Assembly: GCA_028683435.1 (NCBI GenBank)
Contig: JAQUIG010000007.1
Location: forward strand, 24,078-88,077
Origin: Desulfuromonadaceae bacterium
GTDB taxonomy: Bacteria; Desulfobacterota; Desulfuromonadia; Geobacterales; Pseudopelobacteraceae
Length of the DNA: 64,000 nt
Direction: 5' to 3'
The notes beneath the pieces were generated by a model. That model did not search any database. It saw nothing but the letters and a program-made list of their open reading frames with translations, and had not been told where the DNA came from. Positions within the stretch are counted from its first letter, which is position 1. Each line of letters begins with the position of its first letter. A program made the position numbers and the translations under genes. Positions 58,269 to 64,000 of the stretch are shown piece after piece.

Positions 58269-58499
58269 TCAAAAATCCTTTGGTGGATCAACAAAATGAC
58301 ATTCCGGATTACGACTTAAGTGTACGAAATGAGCCTTACACCTGTCTCCGGCCACATGAGGACGAACGGCTTTTCCGCATTTTATGCACTCAAAGACAAG
58401 CGTTCTTTTCTCTTCAGGCGATGCAGATTTTTTGACTGCCAACGCCTTTTCAACGGTAATGATGTGTCCAAAAAATTTACACCGAGTTGCAATAGACAT
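58269..58499 (-). CDS. Small CoiA-like zinc-binding protein (76 aa)
   Basis: 76 residues from the ATG at 58499, with AAGGGAGCG 5-13 nt upstream. The C-terminal half shows ECIKCGKAVRPHVAGDR, HFVHLSRNPEC: a C-x2-C...HFxH...C pattern like the zinc finger at the start of CoiA-type and related nuclease-associated proteins. The N-terminus (MSIATRCKFFGHIITVEKAL) is unlike that of CoiA nucleases, and no nuclease domain follows, so it is probably a stand-alone zinc protein. I recall similar short ORFs near restriction or repair genes, but cannot name a family. Confidence 0.65.
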   Translation of the reverse strand: MSIATRCKFFGHIITVEKALAVKKSASPEEKRTLVFECIKCGKAVRPHVAGDRCKAHFVHLSRNPECHFVDPPKDF

Positions 58500-58866
58500 T
58501 GCTACGCTCCCTTGACAAACTTGCTATGAAGTAGGTTTACCTGAATATACGTTTCACTTAATCCAGCGTTTGTGCCGATAAAGCCGAAAGGCGGGGCCTT
58601 TGCCATATCGAAGCGTATGGTACCACAATAGATGACAGATCATTCATAAGACAACGTTTTGAAAGCAGCGAAAGAATAACAAAAATAATCCGCTAAAGCA
58701 ATCCTGTCGTATTCCATTCACAGGAATCATAAAGCCATCCATAAAGTTTTTTGTAGCACCAAGAGCTAACAGCAATGTGAAAAAATACCGGCATATATGT
58801 CACGGTGAAATAGTGCTGTCTGTTCGGCGCCACATTGCTACGGTATTCGCTTACGGAGACGCCACC
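58500..58866. other. Non-coding gap before the MutY-like gene
   Basis: 367 bp separating divergent genes. It contains a TTGACA at about 58511, without a good -10 on the plus strand, and a small hairpin (AAAGGC...GCCTTT, about 58588-58602). A frame open from 58777 leads into the glycosylase but lacks coding character. Nothing else recognised. Confidence 0.4.
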
Positions 58867-59748
58867 ATGTTGACCCCTGCAGAACTTACCCGCCATCATG
58901 AGACCGGAAACCTCAACCAACCGATAATCGGAGCATTCCGGTCAATGATTCTCGCTTATTATCACGAAATCGCACGTTCCATGCCGTGGCGGGAAACCCG
59001 CGATCCATACGCCGTACTGGTATCCGAGATCATGCTCCAACAAACCCAGGTTGAGCGTGTCCGGTTAAAATACGGCGAGTTTCTTGCGCACTTTCCGACT
59101 CTTGCCACGCTTTCTTCCGCACCGCTGTCAGATGTTTTAAAGGTCTGGCAGGGCCTGGGGTACAACCGACGGGCAATCTATCTCAAGCGTTGCGCCGAAG
59201 ATATTGTTACGCGGTACGACGGTATTTTCCCCGCGACGGTGCAGGAACTACAAACGTTGCCCGGCATCGGTCCCTACACCGCGCGCGCAGTTGCCGCCTT
59301 TGCCTTCGATGTGGCAGAACCACTCATAGAAACCAACGTCCGCGCGGTGTACATCCACTTCTTTTTTCATGGTCATGACAAGGTGAGCGACCGTGACATC
59401 ATGCCGTTGGTTGCGGCGACCCTTGACCAGACCAACCCGCGCGAATGGTATTATGCCGTAATGGATTACGGCACGATGCTCAAGCAGCGCCATCCCAATC
59501 CGGGGAAGCGCAGCAGCCACCACACGCGCCAGAGCAGCTTTGAAGGGTCAAACCGGCAGTTGCGCAGCCGGATACTGCGGCAGATAATCGCTCAGCCGGG
59601 GATAACAGTGAAACAGCTTCTTTCAGCGATACCGGCGGAACAGGAGATGATACGTGCAAATATCGAGGCCATGCAGCGGGAGGGATTTCTTATAAAAAAA
59701 GGGCGGGGCTATTGGATTTCCGATGAAACGGCACCGGCTCACACATGA
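58867..59748 (+). CDS. MutY-like adenine DNA glycosylase lacking the iron-sulfur cluster
   Basis: 293 residues from the ATG at 58867 (GGAGACGCC upstream). HhH-GPD fold: SEIMLQQTQVERVRLKYGEF gives the MutY-type catalytic Glu and QQT loop, and LPGIGPYTARAVAAFAF the helix-hairpin-helix with Tyr rather than the Lys of bifunctional enzymes. The position of the catalytic Asp reads IETNVRAVY (Glu). The four-Cys cluster that closes MutY and Nth is absent: the segment NPGKRSSHHTRQSSFEGSNRQ contains no Cys. A winged-helix-like C-terminus (about 225-290) replaces the MutT-like domain. It likely removes a damaged or mismatched base; the substrate is uncertain. Confidence 0.85.
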   Translation: MLTPAELTRHHETGNLNQPIIGAFRSMILAYYHEIARSMPWRETRDPYAVLVSEIMLQQTQVERVRLKYGEFLAHFPTLATLSSAPLSDVLKVWQGLGYNRRAIYLKRCAEDIVTRYDGIFPATVQELQTLPGIGPYTARAVAAFAFDVAEPLIETNVRAVYIHFFFHGHDKVSDRDIMPLVAATLDQTNPREWYYAVMDYGTMLKQRHPNPGKRSSHHTRQSSFEGSNRQLRSRILRQIIAQPGITVKQLLSAIPAEQEMIRANIEAMQREGFLIKKGRGYWISDETAPAHT

Positions 59749-59806
59749 ATTCCTGATTGCCCTTGTTCAGCACGACGATATGCAACACTATGCGTCAGAG
59801 GACATA

Positions 59807-61069
59807 TCAGACCAAGAGAATATCTCCCTCCTCAAAGACCCGGATCACCCCATACTCGCCGTCAAAACCTGGTTTACGGATCACCCGTCCGCCCCGCATC
59901 CGTGCCAGCGCCTCCCCCAGGAGCGGGTTTTCATGCCTAATCTCTTCAAGCGGGGTATGCAGGAGCAGGTTGAATTCCGAGCCGAAACGGGCAATGCAGC
60001 GGCGATACTGCACCATCACCTTCTTGGAGGCCGGTCCGACGCCGATGATTTCTCCCAGCAGCTCGGGGAGCGGAATCAGGCTGAATACCCGGGGCGAATC
60101 GTCGAGATACAACGGCTGATCCCGGTCAGCCAACGCCATGACCCGGTGTAAGACCCCGACAGTGAGCGGCTTGCCGCACACCGGACAAAGCGATCCCAGA
60201 CGGCGCGTCTCCGTCGGTTCAAGACAGACCCGGCACGCACGGTGCCCGTCGGCATGGTATTTCCCCTCTTCGGGAAAGAACTCAACCGTACCCCGGAAGG
60301 TGTCACGCCGACCGTCGCGAATAGCATCCCGCAGGGAGAAAAAATCCAGCCCGGTGGAAAAGAGGTTGGCCTCGCGCCCCAGCTTGGACGGCGAGTGGCA
60401 GTCGGAGTTGGAGATCAGGCTGAAGCGGTCCAGCCCGGAAATCAGCCGGTTCATGTCCGGGTCGGAGGAAAGCCCGGTTTCCAGGGCAAAGACATGCGGC
60501 GTCAGGTCGCCGAAACAATCCTCGATGCGGTCGAATCCCGACCGGGAACCGAACAGGGAGAACCAGGGGGTCCAGATGTGGGCCGGCACCAGAAAGCCTT
60601 CGGGCGCCAACTCCAGCATAATCTCCAGCAGGTCATGACTATCCAGCCCGAGGATCGGGCGACCGTCTGATTTGATATTGCCGATGCTCCCCAGCCGGGC
60701 GTTCAGCCGCTCGGCCGAGGCAAAATCGGGCACATAGAGCAGGTTGTGTACCTTGCGCAGCACGCCGTGGCGTTTATAGATGCTACTGATCTCGGCCGAG
60801 AGCAAAAAACGCACCGGAGCCGCAGACGGCGTCACCTCCGCCAGCGGCGAGACAATAGCGGCCTCGTTCTTCAGCTTGAACAACCCCGGCTCGGCCGACT
60901 CCAGCTCCTCCTTCAGACAACTCAACCAACCGGGATGGGTAAAGTCACCGGTGCCGATCACCTGAATCCCCTTGACCCGCGCCCACCCCGCCAGACCGAC
61001 CAAGGTGCTCTGCGGGCTGGTGGCGCGTGAATAGGGGGAGTGGATATGTAAATCGGCTATGTAGTCCAT
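59807..61069 (-). CDS. PHP-domain endonuclease, EndoQ-like (TIGR00375)
   Basis: 420 residues from the ATG at 61069 (CAGGAAACC upstream). The PHP domain begins DLHIHSPYSRATS, continues with GTGDFTHPGW, AEISSIYKR, HNLLYVPD, PAHIWTPWFSLFGSRSG and SNSDCHSP: all metal-binding positions are present. A zinc domain CRVC...CPVCGK lies at about 285-315, and a helix-hairpin-helix (IIGVGPASKKVMVQY) at about 355-375. This order matches archaeal EndoQ, which nicks DNA 5' of hypoxanthine, uracil or xanthine. Bacterial members are less common. It converges on the MutY-like gene with a 58-bp gap. Confidence 0.85.
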   Translation of the reverse strand: MDYIADLHIHSPYSRATSPQSTLVGLAGWARVKGIQVIGTGDFTHPGWLSCLKEELESAEPGLFKLKNEAAIVSPLAEVTPSAAPVRFLLSAEISSIYKRHGVLRKVHNLLYVPDFASAERLNARLGSIGNIKSDGRPILGLDSHDLLEIMLELAPEGFLVPAHIWTPWFSLFGSRSGFDRIEDCFGDLTPHVFALETGLSSDPDMNRLISGLDRFSLISNSDCHSPSKLGREANLFSTGLDFFSLRDAIRDGRRDTFRGTVEFFPEEGKYHADGHRACRVCLEPTETRRLGSLCPVCGKPLTVGVLHRVMALADRDQPLYLDDSPRVFSLIPLPELLGEIIGVGPASKKVMVQYRRCIARFGSEFNLLLHTPLEEIRHENPLLGEALARMRGGRVIRKPGFDGEYGVIRVFEEGDILLV

Positions 61070-61118
61070 TGATGGTTTCCTGTACATTCAAATGGCTGGC
61101 AACATTATCAGAAACGGT

Positions 61119-61261
61119 AGTTAACCGCCGATAAAAACGGATACATGCCGATAAAACTAGGACTTACTTAAAAAAGAAACGAATCACCTTTTGGGTTAGA
61201 CCAGTATTTTCCTTGAGACTTTGATTTCTCGGCGTGTATCGGCGTAAATCGGCGGTTAACT
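61119..61261. repeat. 143-bp element with near-perfect terminal inverted repeats
   Basis: AGTTAACCGCCGAT (61119-61132) is repeated inverted as ATCGGCGGTTAACT (61248-61261), and the pairing continues imperfectly inward with GATAC/GTATC and GCCGAT/CGGC blocks. The centre (about 61155-61225) is AT-rich and non-coding. It has the shape of a small MITE or an intergenic repeat. No target-site duplication was seen with certainty. It lies between the EndoQ-like and SEC-C genes. Confidence 0.6.
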
Positions 61262-61306
61262 GCTTTTTTGATTATCCTGACGACCGCACAGCTGGCGCTT
61301 TGCGCC

Positions 61307-62317
61307 TTACAAATGAAACTGCACGACATGATCCAGCAGCGGCAACTTTCTCAGACGAAAACCCTCGGAGTACCGATCAGCCGGATCACGCTCAATTTCC
61401 ACCAATCCCATGAAACCGGCAAACCTCTCCAGGCAGCGCCACGAATAGCAGCTTCGCAAGGATTTCTCCGGCGAGTAGTATTCCCCCATAGGCGGCACCT
61501 CTCGCAGTACCATCGGGAATGCTTGCAGAAAGCTATCCTCATAGAATCGGCTCGACCACCACTCTGCACCATATTTGTTCAACAGATGGAGCGTAAACAG
61601 GAAGGAGTGTTGAACCATGGGAATTTCCTCCCAGCGGTCGGCGTAACCCCAGTTGTAGTCCTTGGCAAAGGCTCGAAACAGGCGAGGATAGATGCCAGCC
61701 ATCCCCTGTTCCGCCATCAGTTTACGGCATTCCTTGCCAATGATGAACTTCCCCTTGTACTTCCTGATCAGTCCGGCCAATCCGGCCACAATTCGCGTCA
61801 CATTCAGTTCGGCAAACTCATCCTCCGAGCGAAGCTCTCCGTGGCGTGACCAGCGTGCGTACTCCTCTTCACCCCAATAGACCCTGGCCGCCTCCCGGCA
61901 GAAATTTCGGGGCAGATTCCCGGTGGCGGTGGTTTTCAAGCCGTCATCGCCGATGCCATCGACAAGCAGCTTGAACAGCGTAAGGATGGGAGCTTCAGGG
62001 GTAATATCGAGGCAAGCCGGGAAGGAAACCAGTCCGGGCGTTTCAAACTGGAAATAGAGCAAGCGATGCATCTGCTCCGAGGACAGGCCATGAAAGTCAT
62101 CAATGACCGCTTGACTTTGCTGTCGCATCTGTCGGCTGATAAAAGCGTTGGCCTCATCCAGCGAACCAAAATTCTGCCCCTTGAGCAGCTCCCGCAAGGC
62201 ATCCAGTGGTGATCCGGTTCCTGGCTGTTGGCCACCGGTGTTCTCTTTGTCGGCGCAGCACTTCTTGTATTTGAGACCGCTGCCGCAAGGGCAGGCATCG
62301 TTTCTACCGGTTTTCAT
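61307..62317 (-). CDS. SEC-C motif protein, function unknown
   Basis: 336 residues from the ATG at 62317 (AAAGGGCAAGCC upstream); a TTG at 62344 is an alternative start. The N-terminus MKTGRNDACPCGSGLKYKKCC is a SEC-C zinc motif (CxC-x8-CC), as found at the end of SecA and in many unrelated proteins. The remaining 300 residues are predicted mostly helical, with conserved-looking aromatic patches (RVYWGEEEYARW, YNWGYADRWEEIP), and match no domain I recognise. No signal or membrane segment. Flanked by the 143-bp repeat and a hairpin. Confidence 0.8.
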   Translation of the reverse strand: MKTGRNDACPCGSGLKYKKCCADKENTGGQQPGTGSPLDALRELLKGQNFGSLDEANAFISRQMRQQSQAVIDDFHGLSSEQMHRLLYFQFETPGLVSFPACLDITPEAPILTLFKLLVDGIGDDGLKTTATGNLPRNFCREAARVYWGEEEYARWSRHGELRSEDEFAELNVTRIVAGLAGLIRKYKGKFIIGKECRKLMAEQGMAGIYPRLFRAFAKDYNWGYADRWEEIPMVQHSFLFTLHLLNKYGAEWWSSRFYEDSFLQAFPMVLREVPPMGEYYSPEKSLRSCYSWRCLERFAGFMGLVEIERDPADRYSEGFRLRKLPLLDHVVQFHL

Positions 62318-62409
62318 GGCTTGCCCTTTCACGGTGACGTTCAATCGGGATTCATGGAATTTTGAACAGTGTTGCTTGATGGGCGGAAGAGAGCAGCAAA
62401 ACGGGGTGA

Positions 62410-62455
62410 GCGTTGACCTGTTGGTTTTTAAACAGGTCTAACGCGTTGGTTAGGC
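62410..62455. other. Stem-loop with bulged base and integron-like core sequence
   Basis: GCGTTGACCTGTT (62410-62422) pairs with AACAGGTC-T-AACGC (62431-62444), leaving one unpaired T. It overlaps GTCTAAC-6nt-GTTAGGC (62436-62455), whose ends fit RYYYAAC and GTTRRRY, the core-site consensus of integron attC. The spacing of 6 nt is far too short for a working attC. Read as a transcription terminator or a deletion relic; no integrase is in the window. Confidence 0.35.
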
Positions 62456-62501
62456 ATGTTTTTTGTCTTTCCTCGCCCCGCGTTGTTGGATTATGAGGGA
62501 T

Positions 62502-62906
62502 TTATGCAGATTTTTCTTGTTTTAATTCCATTTCTACTTTGTGCATTCGGACTTTATTGGTTTTTGAATATAGAAACTTTGATAGACCTCCGACAATCAG
62601 AAGCGTTCCGGCAACTACAAATAAATAATGTCCGTAAATTGGATGATTCGTTAACTGATTGGTTGGAGATGCTTGAGTTGCCACAATTTGCAGAATAAAA
62701 GAAACGAGAAGCAGTAGCCCACCAGTTGCGTACTGTGTTGATTGAGCGACCGTTGCTTTCGCAAATTCCAGATTGCACCCCCAATAAGTCTTGGAAAGCG
62801 CGACTAGCTTCTCATGACTCGTAAGAGCGGAACCAATGCAAAAGTATATTGCGGCTACAAAACCGAAACAGGCGGAGACTAGATTTAATGCGGTTTGTTC
62901 TGCCAT
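62502..62906 (-). CDS. Small membrane protein, AT-rich, unknown function
   Basis: 134 residues. Three hydrophobic segments (about 8-30, 57-77 and 90-110) and a Lys-rich C-terminus (KVRMHKVEMELKQEK) indicate an inner-membrane protein with a cytoplasmic tail. Its ATG begins 2 nt after the stop of the upstream gene at 62909, so they form a pair. Codon use is strongly AT-biased compared with the housekeeping genes. Family not recognised. A plus-strand frame at 62456-62698 overlaps it but has no ribosome-binding site. Confidence 0.7.
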   Translation of the reverse strand: MAEQTALNLVSACFGFVAAIYFCIGSALTSHEKLVALSKTYWGCNLEFAKATVAQSTQYATGGLLLLVSFILQIVATQASPTNQLTNHPIYGHYLFVVAGTLLIVGGLSKFLYSKTNKVRMHKVEMELKQEKSA

Positions 62907-62908
62907 TT

Positions 62909-63283
62909 TTACAAATCTCTTCCAACACTCGCCATTTTGGTTAAGAGTTCGCGACTTTGCAGAGCTTTCAAACTCGTCTTTGCGTCCATGCCGATAACGA
63001 TCTTGTCAATAATCTTCTCAGGGAATGGTGATTCTTTCAAGATGGTGACAACCTGTTCGTAATCGTCATAACTTAGTTTATTGAAAACAGGACACGCTTT
63101 GAATGTAATCAACGAACATCTTAATGCCAGCTCTTTCGATTTTGTCTCTTCAAGGACTTTTTTGTACATGATTTCAAAACGATGCATGTGGATAGCTACA
63201 ATGTGACCAACTCTCATTCTATAAAGGAGATACCCGATGAAAGCCAATACTGGAACGCCGATAATAAATAGTAATAGTCTCAT
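62909..63283 (-). CDS. Hypothetical protein with N-terminal membrane anchor
   Basis: 124 residues: one membrane helix at about 2-21 (LLLFIIGVPVLAFIGYLLY), then a soluble helical domain (about 25-124) with FEIMYKKVLEETKSKELALRC, then a Lys/Asp-rich end. It starts a two-gene unit with the gene at 62502-62906. No family, enzymatic motif or signal cleavage site recognised. AT-rich. The two may act together as a small membrane system, but nothing shows how. Confidence 0.7.
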   Translation of the reverse strand: MRLLLFIIGVPVLAFIGYLLYRMRVGHIVAIHMHRFEIMYKKVLEETKSKELALRCSLITFKACPVFNKLSYDDYEQVVTILKESPFPEKIIDKIVIGMDAKTSLKALQSRELLTKMASVGRDL

Positions 63284-63444
63284 TGATGCCCGCCCTTTGT
63301 GTTTTACGTTTGATGTGCCTAGATCAGAATTCGGTGTAATTTCCGAAAATCAAATCACTATCGATGGTAAATTCACCGTCAATGAAAGCAATCACAGTTT
63401 ATGGAACTCGGTTTAGACTGAAATTAATGCCTTACTTATTCGTT

Positions 63445-63654
63445 CTAGTTTGAAGGTCTAGATGGCTTTCCGAAATACTGGAACTCTTCACAGTTTGGGC
63501 ATTTGAAAGTTAACAACTCAGATTCTTTTTTTGTGGTGGGGACTGTGATAGTGGCAGAATTGCATGAGGGGCATATGAACTCTACGAACTCAAACGGTTC
63601 TCCGTTTTCATCGGTGCTATGCCCGAAAGTCACTCTGATTTTTTCCTCTGTCAT
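63445..63654 (-). CDS. Small zinc-ribbon protein (69 aa), unknown function
   Basis: 69 residues from the ATG at 63654, with GGAGACGG 4-11 nt upstream; the frame open to 63783 covers the toxin remnant and is not used. CPSC (about 31-34) and CPNC (about 51-54) make a zinc ribbon, preceded by an acidic strand (GHSTDENGEPFEFVEF). This is similar in size to many stand-alone zinc-ribbon proteins. It is in the same orientation as the two AT-rich genes downstream, 161 bp away. Function not recognised. Confidence 0.65.
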   Translation of the reverse strand: MTEEKIRVTFGHSTDENGEPFEFVEFICPSCNSATITVPTTKKESELLTFKCPNCEEFQYFGKPSRPSN

Positions 63655-63745
63655 TTTCCGTCTCCATTTATTTGGATTTGCATAACTCGTTGTTGAGCAG
63701 CCCACACACACGCGCGTGAACTGCTGATCTACCCAAATGGAACAT

Positions 63746-63814
63746 TTATCCGCTGAATACAAAATCCGAGAAGAAGTACACAAGTACCGGAGCTAATCCG
63801 GCGACCTTATCCAT
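63746..63814 (-). pseudogene. Truncated start of an AbiEii-type toxin gene
   Basis: An ATG at 63814 overlaps the end of the DUF6088-like gene by 8 nt (ATGGATAA), the normal toxin-antitoxin spacing. The frame begins MDKVAGL, resembling the MDxxAxL start of AbiEii nucleotidyltransferases, but drifts and stops at 63746 after 22 residues. The rest of the toxin is absent; unrelated AT-rich genes follow. Confidence 0.5.
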
Positions 63815-64000
63815 TCGTGCCCTCCCGACAGATTTCCTTGATGCAGTCGTAAACCCAGCCGGTGACCGTTTTGGTGTCTTTCAGGATTTTCGGAAACATG
63901 CCCGCATCAATCGCCTTACGAAATTTATCCAACAATTCGGAAGTAATTTGTTCTTTACCAAGGGTTTTAAGCGCCTGAACAATAATGCCGCTTTCACGAT
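63807..64000 (-). CDS. C-terminal part of a DUF6088/AbiEi-like antitoxin (runs off the window)
   Basis: The 64 residues visible before the stop at 63807 read SGIIVQALKTLGKEQ, then DKFRKAIDAGMFPKILKDTK, then WVYDCIKEICREG. This resembles the C-terminus of DUF6088 (AbiEi-like antitoxins), which ends in an SGxVIxALxxLGK helix, a Lys-rich helix and a W-containing last helix. The N-terminal winged helix would lie beyond the window. AbiEi antitoxins are transcriptional repressors of an adjacent AbiEii toxin; here only a stub of the toxin remains downstream, so the antitoxin may be orphaned. Confidence 0.6.
   Translation of the reverse strand, partial: RESGIIVQALKTLGKEQITSELLDKFRKAIDAGMFPKILKDTKTVTGWVYDCIKEICREGTNG

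Noticed and set aside
59723..60151. Plus-strand frame overlapping the end of the glycosylase and the EndoQ-like gene
   Set aside because: Antisense to conserved PHP-protein sequence; Arg/Gln/His-rich translation without family features.
62410..62455. Functional integron attC site
   Set aside because: Core sites are only 6 nt apart and the hairpin is in the wrong relation to them; kept only as a weak observation.
62456..62698. 80-codon plus-strand frame opposite the small membrane protein
   Set aside because: No ribosome-binding site, and the minus-strand partner is coupled to its neighbour.
1..64000. tRNA, rRNA, CRISPR array, complete insertion sequence or prophage
   Set aside because: No T-loop or rRNA-like sequences, no regularly spaced direct repeats, and no transposase or integrase gene was recognised by reading both strands.

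Overview
The window looks like a chromosomal segment of a Gram-negative, probably Geobacter-like, member of the Desulfuromonadia (former Deltaproteobacteria). That placement is an inference. It rests on moderately high GC with ATG, GTG and TTG starts, a murA-hisGDCB operon with short-form HisG, a membrane pyrophosphatase, an NHL-repeat lipoprotein, a PhoB/PhoR/PstS block, and a long lysS-lolCD-bamA-skp-lpxD-fabZ-lpxA-lpxB-msbA-waaA-lpxK envelope operon. No rRNA, tRNA, CRISPR array or intact insertion sequence was seen.

Layout. 1-4500 (minus strand) is phosphate scavenging: phoB, phoR, pstS and the start of a pstC-like permease, with matching 11-bp PhoB repeats in front of phoB and pstS. 4650-8160 holds a small zinc-ribbon protein, a UbiB-type kinase with a phasin-like partner, and an unusual CorA/MgtE-like transporter. 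8578-14908 is signalling: a chemotaxis receptor, a probable structured small RNA with its own promoter and terminator, and a hybrid histidine kinase overlapping an HD-GYP response regulator. 15141-20007 is murA plus the first four histidine genes, closed by a terminator. 20086-26822 carries a CpoB/YbgF lipoprotein, hppA, an RNase E/G with a long basic tail, and an NHL lipoprotein.

26963-49854 is the outer-membrane block. Lysyl-tRNA synthetase leads into lipoprotein export (LolCD), outer-membrane protein assembly (BamA, Skp), lipid A synthesis and flipping (LpxD, FabZ, LpxA, LpxB, MsbA, LpxK, acyltransferase), Kdo transfer (WaaA) and core heptosyl- and glycosyltransferases. An AT-richer insert at about 44.0-46.7 kb has two extra glycosyltransferases and a decayed epimerase gene. 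Next come a lipid kinase, TcdA, Rho, L31, ThyX, a DUF1385 protein, a pseudouridine synthase, an SDR and an RRM protein.

57.7-64.0 kb is accessory. It has a decayed DUF4130 gene, a small zinc protein, a MutY-like glycosylase with no iron-sulfur cluster motif and an EndoQ-like PHP endonuclease. These are followed by a SEC-C protein, three small AT-rich genes and a broken AbiE-type toxin-antitoxin pair. The glycosylase, EndoQ-like nuclease and DUF4130 relic together suggest a repair neighbourhood for deaminated or mispaired bases. That cluster, the small RNA candidate and the modified CorA are the points most worth following up.
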